Positions 28,186-36,916 of a DNA stretch of 64,000 bases are shown one piece after another. The DNA is from Serilophus lunatus. Its lineage: Eukaryota > Chordata > Aves > Passeriformes > Eurylaimidae. Location: positions 1,054,001 to 1,118,000 of the forward strand of contig VXBA01004870.1 in assembly GCA_013399895.1 (NCBI GenBank), read 5' to 3'. The translations under genes and the position numbers were made by a program. The notes below the pieces were generated by a model. It did no database searches. It saw nothing but the letters and a program-made list of their open reading frames with translations, and was not told where the DNA came from. How positions within the stretch are numbered: the first letter of the stretch is position 1; every line of letters begins with the position of its first letter.

Positions 28186-28466
28186 TCACAAGCGCCAGGA
28201 TCAGCCGGTGCCGAGCCGTGCAGAGCCGGTGGGAGATGGGGGCACGGAGTCGTGCCGGTCCGCCCGGTCCCACCGGCGGTGTCCGGGCCGGGCTCGGGGT
28301 CTGCCGGGCCTCCCTCGGCTCGGGCCCACTCCCGGTCCCAGTCCCCGGGTGCCGCCCGCCCCAGCACTCTTGTGGAAAGGCGCTGCCCGGGACACCCCTG
28401 GGAGTGTGGAGCCGCGGGGCTGGAGCCGGGGACGCTGGCTCTGACATCCGAGGCATCCCGCTCCAT
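28186..28466. promoter_or_regulatory. Isolated intronic CpG island
   Basis: About 280 bp of very GC-rich sequence with roughly 30 CpGs by hand count, set abruptly in AT-rich DNA. It contains repeated CCGG/CCGGTCC-like words. Long frames are open on both strands, as expected of GC-rich DNA, but none has a membrane segment or a family motif. It could be an alternative promoter, an enhancer-type island or a GC-rich repeat remnant. An unmethylated state is implied by the CpG density but not shown. Confidence 0.6.
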
Positions 28467-28857
28467 CGTCATCCTTCTCCCACCTCTGATGGGTTTGCAG
28501 ACTCTTGGAGGAAGAGTTTGGGTCTGGTTTTGTGGAGAGGCTGATGGGGGCCCTGGGATGCTCAAAACCAATAAAGTTTTAAGAGCAGATCTACAGAGCA
28601 AACTAAATTGTTCTTCTTGCCTCTCCTTCCAAGACATCTCTTAAATCTTTTTGGGGAAGTTTTAAATCTAAATGCATCACATTAAAAAAATAATCCCAAA
28701 GTGTGTGAGGAGTTTGTCCCTGTTTAGCAGGGTGGAAATATTCAGCAAACTGGTTAAGTTATGCCAAATTCTTTCAAAGACAGTGGGATTTAGGCTTGAG
28801 TATTCTAGCAAAATAGAGTAATTGTAAATACAGGTTCTTATTTCGATCTCTGTGGCT
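28467..28857. other. Intronic spacer
   Basis: GC content falls back quickly after the island. An AATAAA is present at 28570-28575 (AACCAATAAAGTTTT), about 100 bases downstream of the island. I recognise no gene. Confidence 0.5.
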
Positions 28858-29089
28858 GTTTAGGTTGAATATTAGGAAAAACATTTTTCACCAAGGGGTG
28901 AAAAAGAGGCACTGGAACGGGCTTTCCAGGGCGACGGTCACAGTCCCAAGCCTGGGGAGCCCATGGAGCATTTAGACAAGGCTCTCAGCCATATGGTGGG
29001 ATTCTTACAGTTGCCCTGTGCAGTGCTGGGAGTTGGACTGGAGGATCCTTGTGGGTTCCTTCCAACTCAGGATATTCTGTAATTCTGGG
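28858..29089 (+). mobile_element. CR1 LINE 3' fragment
   Basis: Matches CR1 in order: GAATATTAGGAAAAACATTTTTCACC, GGCACTGGAACGGGCTTTCCAGGG, GGATCCTTGTGGGTTCCTTCCAACTCAGGATATTCTGTAATTCTG. The second half has an unusual insertion or divergence (TTTAGACAAGGCTCTCAGCC). Confidence 0.9.
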
Positions 29090-29867
29090 ACAAAATGTAG
29101 TTTCTGTGAACTTCTTCTGGTTCCCACTTTGTAAGTGATTTTTGTCGAATGTGTTGCACAGGCTGGTTAGAGACCCAAAGCAGGCCATTGCCATGGGATT
29201 TAGTCAAGAAAGTGGAAAAACAGTATTTCAGAAGTTGATATTTTGGAATTATGTCATTGTGTAAGAGCTCTATAAAGAGAGTTTACACAACCCTGATTTT
29301 TTTCCCCATAGCAACCCGTGTTGTGTAAATAAAGCTGTGTCAGAAGCTTCTGTGCTTTGCAGCACATCCCGCTGCACAGCAGGCATTTGCTTAGAGGCAG
29401 GATGCCTGAAGGAAGGACTGGCAGCTTGTTTTGTCCATATGAATTTTGAGCCTGTGTCATGGAGGAGCATGTTCGTGCCCCCTTAGTACTCTGAGGCTTG
29501 ATATGGTTTTTTAAGCACAGGTATGTAGGATTGTCTGTAATTTCTGAAAACGTTAGTCCGTCTTGCATGTTAGTCTGCCCTGAGTAGCAGTTGGTATTTG
29601 ATAGTGATTCAGAGGAAATCAGTGCTACAAACCTCACCTTTGTTAGAGATGCTAGTGTTAGGTTGAGAGGTGCATGCATGGTTCCTCTGCAAAGACAGTT
29701 AAGTCTGGCATTTAGGTTTAAAGATCAAATGAAGCTTTGGGTGTTTATTTGGTGCTGTCAGTATCTGATGAGAAATTTCAGACATTCTTGAAGAGTATTC
29801 TGATATTCCAGCTGCTTTTTGCTGCCATTTTAATCGACATTTGATCATATATATATAGCAGCAGTAT
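29090..29867. other. Intronic spacer between CR1 copies
   Basis: No gene or recognisable repeat apart from a short AT run (ATATATATA near 29848). Confidence 0.5.
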
Positions 29868-30182
29868 TCCAATACCTAAAGGAGGCCTACAAGAATGCTG
29901 GAAATGGGCTTTTGACAAGGGCAGTTAGTGATAGGACAAGAGGGAATGGCTTTAAATTAAAAGTCTAGGGGTTTAGATTAGATATTAGGAAGAAATCCTT
30001 GCACTGGAACATATTGCCCACAGAAGTTGTGGGTATACCATCCCTGGAAGTGTTCAAGGCTCAGCTAGATAGGGCTTTGACTCACTCTAGTGTAGTTAGA
30101 AGGCATCCCTGCCCATGACAGAGAGGTTGGAACTAGATAATCTTGAAGGTTCCTTCCAACCCAAACCGTTCTATATGATACA
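29868..30182 (+). mobile_element. CR1 LINE 3' fragment
   Basis: Contains the standard CR1 order: GGAGGCCTACAAGAATGCTGG, GACAAGAGGGAATGGCTTTAAATT, TTAGATATTAGGAAGAAAT, CATCCCTGGAAGTGTTCAAGG, TTGGAACTAGATAATCTTGAAGGTTCCTTCCAACCC. A short internal deletion removes the GAGGGTGGTGAGG part before GCACTGGAAC. Confidence 0.93.
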
Positions 30183-33100
30183 TAAGTCTGAACCAGAAGT
30201 TTTGAATTTTGAACCAGAATTGTGGAAATAAACTCGTATATTAGGATTGCATACAAGTTCCTGAAATTCTTGGAGTATTTTTAGGGCCTCATCCAAACCC
30301 CATTGACATTAATAGAAGAGCTTCATCTGACTCAAAATGTGATCATCAAATTGTTTCTAATCTGGCATACCTAGAAAGCACTATCAAAGCAGTACCTCAG
30401 CCACCACACTCCACTGTACTCAATTCCTCTTTGTTATTTGGAAGACCTGTTTTATTTCTCTGCTTTTGATATTCGTTAGTATTCTGATTCCTCCTCAGCA
30501 TAACTTTTGGAGAACTGTTGTGTTGTCCCACATTTCAAGGTGTCTGTGTCTATAGGACTTGATTTGATGTCAGAGCAGAGCATCCCGTTCAGAGCTATGG
30601 GAAGAACAGTCATTCTGCTACCTCAACTGCTACTTTCATAGGCAAATGAAAGTAATTGAAACAAATCATAAGGTATTTCCGGGGTGTCCTGCAAGAGCGT
30701 TGGTTCATCTCCCTTCCTTGTTGAGGTCAGGTAGGCCCTACCTGCACCATTTCTGGTAAACATTTGCCCAGCCTGTTCTTTATCTTAATTTTTCTCTTCC
30801 TTTAGTCACGCCCCTAGACTGTGTCCAGTCACTATTGATAGCACAGGGTAATAACTTTGTCACAGTGCTCATAGAGACCATGGAAACAGAACGTTTCAGC
30901 AGGAGTGGCTAACTGCCTTTGAAGTGGTTTCATGGGAAGAAAGCAGCTACAACAGCTTTGAACAAAATGGCAAATAGAAATGGCAAGTAGAGAAATAAAT
31001 AAGGTGTATGGTTTTTCTCATGGAAGCAGTGAATGACATTTTCTAGAGAACAAAGTTCCACAGAATTTGAGAATCAAGCTGCAAGCAGATATTTTGGGAA
31101 TGCTGCATCTAACATGGAAGTGGCAAGCTGTTGAGTCTTTAGGAAGATCCCCATCCAAGATAAAACATAGCATTAGCTATGTTTGGTAAAGAAGTAACAA
31201 ATGTTGACTTGAAGTCTATTGCTCAGTTGATATTCAGCTTCACATCTTAGACAGCTCCTGTGTAAAAAAAAATTCTTGGAAAGCTCTTTGAGCAGTCTAT
31301 GTGCTCCAGTGTTTGGATCGCTTGAGAAAAATGCACTTACTAAAGCTTTTTGAAAGCTTCATGGATGACCTTGTTGAGCTTTCTTAAGCATGGTCTTGTT
31401 GCAGAAGGAAAAACAAATGGCAAAGACTGCTGAGCATAGAACTGTGTTTTCTTTCATTACATATTTTTGTAGGTTTCTCCTGGTGCTCAGGGGAGGGAAG
31501 CTCCCTACATACATTACTTCTTTTTAATTGCGTTTATTCAGATACCACAGACATCAAAGCAATGGATAGTTTTGTGGTTGAAAACATTTAGAAACATGCT
31601 TCTCTTAATAAAATATGTCCTTACTGCTGTTAATGATGATGCAATACATATGAATTAAAGTAGGCAGGAAGCCTGCCAGGTCTGTCTCCAGGTACAGTGG
31701 ATGCGATTTGTTGCATTGAGGTACACATAAATGGAGTGAACTTCAGCTTTAATTAACTTGTTACCACAGTGGAACAGGCCTTTATTGCCTCTCTTGTCTC
31801 TAAGGTCATGACTTTACCAGTTCCTCCAGATGAAGGGGAGTGTGCCAGAAATATTACTTGCAGTGGTCATAATCAGATGGAACATCTGCTTTTGATGCTG
31901 GTCACCTTGAGGTTTAGATAGGAATTTTTAAAGTTGTTATTATTTTTATTAAAAATAAGACAGACTGCAGAGTGTGAGTCATCAGTTGAGGATGTGGTCA
32001 CTGAGAGTGAATTGGTAGAAACCAATGCAAATGTTCCAGGATTGGAGGTATTTTGAAAGAAAAATAATGCTGCATATCATAGTTCACCAAAGGGGGCAGA
32101 GGGGAAGGGTGGGAGTAAAGAAAAGCATGAAACTGGAATTCACAAAGTAGAAAATTATTTTGATCTTAAAAGCAGGAATAAAAATCAAAACTTAGCCTTG
32201 TATGAATAGTACCTGACTGTTTCTCTGACAACCTGCCGATTTTTCTAAGTGCTGAAAGTGTTGAAGATCAAGGAAGCCCAATGTCTTGTTCTCCCGTCAG
32301 TAAATGGTTTGATGTAAATCCTGTGTTTTACAATGACTGGCAAAAGCCTGACTTGCTAAGTGTAATACCATGATGAGAACTACTGAAATACCCTTACTCT
32401 TGGTAAGACTGGAAACAGCCCCTTTTAACACTGTCTGTAGCTGTTATGAGAAGTCTTGCTGTGCTTGAAGACTGTAAAAACGAAGAGACTGTTTTTGATG
32501 GCATATACAGTGTCTTGGGGAAAAGCACACCATGATTGCAGAACAATTGCCACACATTCTGTAAATTAAAGAGTTGAACTTGTCAGCAGTTAAGCATTTT
32601 AACTTCACAGCTATCATGGGCGCAGTGCTGAAAACATTATTTAAAAGCTTCTGTATGTATTTTATGTGGTTAAGATGACCTGTGAAATACTGCAAAAGAG
32701 TAGCAGAGCAGAAAACATTTCTTCCTGCTTTGCATGGAAGTTAGGAGTGCCAAAATCATGGTCTTTTTTATCTTATATTCCTGAAAGCAGCAGTAGGTGC
32801 TCTTCTCCCCAGTCTCTTCTCCTGAAAAAAGAAAAGCTCTGCTCTTTCCTTTTCCCTAGTGTAACCCTCCAGAACTCCTTAGTGCAGTTTTGCAGAAGCA
32901 GGAGAGGAAGCCGAGGAAGGATTAAGTTGTGTGGTCAGAGAGGTGAGGATGGGCAGGAGAGGACTTAGAGCTCATGCTGGCAGTAGTCAGCATGGACAGG
33001 GGATTATGGGGGGGTACAGCCAAAGCTGAGCCAGCCTCTGTGGCCAGGCATCTGAGCTGGGTGTGGGTCATAGCCCCTTTCCACACTGGATGAACTCCTG

Positions 33101-33354
33101 AACCTCCTCTGTCTTCAGTGTGACAAGTACAGATAAGCAATAGTTTGCAGTTGTTTTGCTCTAATACACACTAGGTTGAGGCATTTCTGGAGCTGACTTA
33201 GGAACTCAGCCCCATAATTTTGAAGGATAATGCAGCAACATCATGGGCTTTCTTACTCAAATCCAGCACTGCATCTCCATGTGCATAACTTCAGTGAGCT
33301 TTCAGGAGGCAGGTAATATTTGCTAGATAATCTTGTGGCATAAGTTAAACTAGG
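30183..33354. other. Intronic sequence without recognised genes
   Basis: About 3.2 kb of AT-leaning DNA. A stretch near 30720-30790 resembles some old LINE text but is too weak to call. Confidence 0.5.
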
Positions 33355-33444
33355 GCAATGGAAAATTTTAGTTGCAGAAGCAAGAGAATTCAAAGATCCA
33401 GAAATCACACCCAACAGCAAAGAATCATTAGATGGAACATTCAG

Positions 33445-33450
33445 TTTATT
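33445..33450 (-). terminator. LTR poly(A) signal (AATAAA on - strand)
   Basis: TTTATT on the + strand. It lies about 87 bases from the LTR end and defines an R region of roughly 60-70 bases with the TATA box above. Confidence 0.6.
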
Positions 33451-33516
33451 AGCAAATGTCAGGAGCCACTGGGAATTATTTGCCATAAGTAGCTTCAGGG
33501 AACAGTTTCAAAACAG

Positions 33517-33527
33517 GATATTTATAC
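33517..33527 (-). promoter_or_regulatory. LTR TATA box (GTATAAATATC on - strand)
   Basis: A strong TATA match, well placed about 70 bases upstream of the LTR poly(A) signal. Transcription would run away from the B4GALNT3 exons. Confidence 0.6.
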
Positions 33528-33810
33528 AAGCTTAAACAAAGAACTTAACAATACTTTCTAATTATTCCAGTCCCCTCTTTGTATATCATCCAGGTGCTCT
33601 CAGGTTTCTTCCAATGTCTTATTTACGGAGCAACATTGCCGCGTCGTGTCTTCTCTGAACCGTGAATTGAGTCAGTGGTCTCGCTGGGGGGGTTGCTGTC
33701 TTTCTCTTCCTTGGTTTCATCATCCAAACTTTGGCTGACTTTTCCATGTTGGCAAACCTTCAACATAAGCACATCCCAGCTTCATTAATTTTTGACTCGC
33801 TACCTTATTG

Positions 33811-33867
33811 TTTTAAATACCTAAGACAGTTTTAACTACCTCAAGTAGTTTTAACTACCTAAGACAT
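33811..33867. repeat. 19-bp tandem repeat, three copies
   Basis: Copies at 33811-33829, 33830-33848 and 33849-33867 share TTTTAAnTACCTnAG. They lie inside the U3 region of the - strand LTR. Direct repeats in U3 often act as enhancer units; here that is only an analogy. Confidence 0.85.
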
Positions 33868-33993
33868 CACATTTATCTTTAGTTAAAGATCATCTACTAA
33901 AACAATTCCCTGTTGAATTAACCTCCTTATTTGATTATTTTCTATTGATTAAGTTTTTTAGAGTACAATGGTCTTTAAAAATGCTTTCTACAA

Positions 33994-34886
33994 ATCACAG
34001 AATCACAGAATCACTAGGTTGGAAGAGACCTCCAAGATCATCTAGTCCAACCCTTACCCTAGAACCTCAACTAGACTAGACTATGTCACCAAGTGCCACA
34101 TCCAGCCTTTTTTTAAACACATCCAGGGATGGTGACTCCACCACTTCCCCGGGCAGTCCATTCCACAACTTAATTACTCTTTCTGTGAAAAACTTCTTCC
34201 TAATATCTAACCTATACCTCCCTTGATGCAGCTTGAGACTGTGTCCTCTCGTTCTGTCAGTTGCTGCCTGGTGAAAGAGACCAACCTCCACCTGACTACA
34301 ACTTCCTTTTAGGAAGCTGTAGAGAGCGATAAGGTCACCTCTGAGCCTCCTTTTCTCCAGGCTAAACAGTTCCAACTCCCTCAATCGTTCCTCATAGGGC
34401 TTATGCTCCATACCCTCCACCAGCCTCGTTGCTCTCCTCTGGACACGCTCAATCATCTCCACGTCCTTCCTAAACTGAGGGGCCCAGAACTGGACACAGT
34501 ACTCCAGGTGCGGTCTCACCAGTGCCGAGTACAGAGGCAGAATAACCTCCCTGCTCCTGCTGGCCACACCGTTCCTAATGCAGGCCAGGATGCCATTGGC
34601 CTTCTTGGCCACCAGGGTACACTGCTGACTCATGTTAAGCTGGCTATCTATCAGCACCCCCAGGTCCCTTTCTACCTGGGCACTGTCCAGCCACTCTGCC
34701 CCCAGCTTATAACGTTGCAGGGGGTTTTTGCGGCCAAAATGCAGGACTCGGCACTTAGACTTATTGAATTTCATCCTATTGGATACTGCCCAGCTCTCCA
34801 ACCGATCCAGGTCCCTCTGGAGAGCCCTCCTTCCTTCCAATAGATCGACACAAGCTCCCAGCTTAGTGTCATCCGCAAATTTACTG
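33994..34886 (-). mobile_element. CR1 LINE, 5'-truncated, with open reverse-transcriptase C-terminus
   Basis: On the - strand an uninterrupted frame (34885 to 34076, about 270 residues) encodes the CR1 RT C-terminal part, including KFADDTKL, DLDRLESWA, KFNKSKCRVLHFG, RPHLEYCVQFW and RLDIRKKFF. It ends with a stop at 34076-34078, about 80 bases before the CR1 3' end. The tail is repeats of GATTCTGT. CR1 copies are usually 5'-truncated, so this is a dead but relatively young copy. It is inserted in the LTR at 33359-35167 and must be younger than it. Confidence 0.95.
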
Positions 34887-35171
34887 ATGAATGAATGAAT
34901 GGCTTAGCTCATCTAAATCCCCATTTATTTCTAAGTCAAGCATGACCCTAACTAAATTTAAACAAAATCTCATAGCTCTATTTTTAAGATTTTCTAATTA
35001 TATAAGGCATAGTTACTAAATACTTAAAATCATATTCACAAATCATTATCTTTATATGACAAATTTGAATTATATTTCCCACAAAACCTGTTAATGCCCG
35101 AACCGTTGCTTATCAATTCCTCTCTTGCTGCATGAGATACATTTCCTATACCTAGAGGGCAACAGCAGCAA

Positions 35172-35613
35172 GGTATTATTTGGTGGGTAAGTCTGGCAGT
35201 GTGGCTGCATTAGTGCCCTGGGTAGTTACGTCTGCTCCTTTTCCACTCCTTCTCAAATGCAATGCTCTGCCTTTTCCTCAATCATACTTCATGTACTTTC
35301 AATGTTCTGCAGCTCATTGTCAGTTTGCAAAGCCATTCATAGCAGTGAACCAAAGTTGTACCTGGAGGAAGAATGGAGTAATTTATGTCTATGCACACAG
35401 ACTCCAACTTGTGATTTATCCCTGCAGGAAGTCAGCAGTCATATTTGCAGGGTTCTGTGCTACCTGGAAATGGAAAGGTTTGCGGGGCTTCCTCCTTAAC
35501 ATCGGGTTTCGTTGTTTCTTGAATCCTTTTAACTCCAGTAGTGTTGTTCTGATCTTGATCTGAAGACAATGAGTTCACTCTTTTCTGCCTATGCCTTGCA
35601 TTGTCTTAAGTAA
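35172..35613. other. Intronic spacer between two LTRs
   Basis: About 440 bp of ordinary intron-like sequence. No retroviral internal region is recognised, which argues that the two flanking LTRs belong to separate insertions. Confidence 0.55.
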
Positions 35614-35705
35614 GTAACTGTAGCAGTTTTGAACCCACTTTTTATCACTAAGGGGCGTGCACAGTGATGATGGAAAACTGAACAGAATTAGCAGCAGGGG
35701 AACAG

Positions 35706-35711
35706 TTTATT
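35706..35711 (-). terminator. LTR poly(A) signal (AATAAA on - strand)
   Basis: TTTATT on the + strand, about 87 bases before the 3' end of the - strand LTR. Confidence 0.55.
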
Positions 35712-36144
35712 ACTTGGGGTTCAAACTAGGGAAAAGGAACAACTTATAGGGACTTAAAATTTTACACAGAGAAACACTCAACACGCAGAAAACAAAAAAA
35801 AAGGGAAAATAGTGACAAAAAAACCCCCCTGAAACTGCTTTCCAAGCTAGGTGACTAGCTGAGAAAACAGAGGGAGGAGTAGGGAAGCCATCTCTATCTC
35901 CCTCCCGCTCTGATGGTGTCACTCCCGGCCCTCGAGGTTTTCAGCAAAACACAAAAGAAGTGAAAAGCAACCCCCCTCCCAGGACACCTTCAGGAAGTTA
36001 CTACTTGCTATCAAGCTGGACTTCCCTCTGGTGCCGAGGGGAACAGGTGGAGTCACGCCGCATGGTCTGAAACCCGGGAGGAGAGGGGCCGTGTGCTCCG
36101 CTGCTGGACGGGAAGCTGAAGAGGGGGAAGACTTCCGTGCTCAG

Positions 36145-36153
36145 ATTTTTAAG
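36145..36153 (-). promoter_or_regulatory. TATA-like box of the GC-rich LTR
   Basis: CTTAAAAAT on the - strand, the only AT-rich word in the GC-rich middle of the LTR. If used, the R region would be about 400 bases, which is long, so the assignment is tentative. Confidence 0.35.
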
Positions 36154-36916
36154 CCCTCCAGGTCTCATGCGAATCTCGCTGTCTTCTTCCTGGCCGAGCT
36201 GTCTCCTCACTGGCCAGAAGAGCCGGGCTCCACCTCTCTTCCGGGGTCTTCACTCCAGGCAAAATGGAGGTTCCCGCCAGAGACCGCATGGTCAGGGGTT
36301 GAGGTGCCATTTTTACTGGCCGCAGGCACTCCAGGGATGCCCCAGAGTGACTGCCGCCACCGTCTCCAGTGGGCCACCGGGGTGCTCCCGTGGCCGCGCT
36401 CTTTGGGCTGCCACTCGCACCGGGACTGGAGGACCACCACACACCATGCATGGCGCTGCCGGCCCCAGGGCCACCTGCTGCTGGCCGCGAATCGCCACTG
36501 CTGTGTGCCGCCACCGGCCAGAGCTGCTGCCTGTGCCACTGCTGGGTTGGGAGCCGCTGCTTGGCACGGCACTGCACATGGTACCGGGCCAGCCACAGCC
36601 TCGCCGCAGCTTTGTTCCTGTGCCCTCCCGCCACTGCCGGACCCACGCCGCCCACCAGGACCTGGGAGAGGGGAACACCCTCAGCAAGTCTTTGCTTCAC
36701 TCTGTGGCTCCGCTTGGAGCCGGCGCCGGCCTCACCCGCCTTACTGCCGCCGCCCCCAGCTCCGATCCGGGACACAGGGAAACGACCACGGCAACAGAGC
36801 CTTGCAGGTTCAGACACCAAGATCCCAGCCCCTCTTCCCTTCTTAAGAAAAACAGGATTTTTCACAGACAAGGCAATTGGGCACCCCTTACACATCCTCC
36901 CNACCCCAACAGTAAC

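Larger units (their letters stand above)
33359..35167 (-). mobile_element. Solo LTR on the - strand, split by a CR1 insertion
   Basis: The outer borders are TG...CA with a 4-bp flanking duplication GCAA (33355-33358 and 35168-35171), the size typical of gammaretrovirus-like (ERV1) elements. Read on the - strand it has a TATA box GTATAAATATC, an AATAAA about 70 bases later, then about 85 bases to the end, a classic compact U3-R-U5 arrangement. A CR1 (33994-34886) sits inside the U3 part; without it the LTR is about 915 bp. The borders are less certain than those of the other two LTRs because the duplication is short. Confidence 0.7.
35619..36911 (-). mobile_element. Long GC-rich solo LTR on the - strand, 1293 bp
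   Basis: Borders TGTAGCAGTTTTGAAC...CCCCAACA with a perfect 5-bp duplication GTAAC (35614-35618 and 36912-36916). Read on the - strand it starts TGTTGGGGT, has a long GC-rich U3, a TATA-like CTTAAAAAT (36145-36153), an AATAAA (35706-35711) and about 87 bases to the end. Long open frames inside it (up to about 290 codons) are GC-driven, overlap in several frames on both strands and match no retroviral protein; they are not genes. An N at 36902 lies ten bases from the border. It differs in length and sequence from both other LTRs. Confidence 0.88.

Noticed and set aside
28131..28644. Open frames of 131-168 codons on both strands
   Set aside because: They arise from the CpG island's GC content, show no domain or membrane segment, and no frame is favoured.
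30700..30800. Text resembling an ancient LINE (TGCACCATTTCTGGTAAACATTTG)
   Set aside because: The resemblance is from memory and too weak; a repeat-library search is needed.
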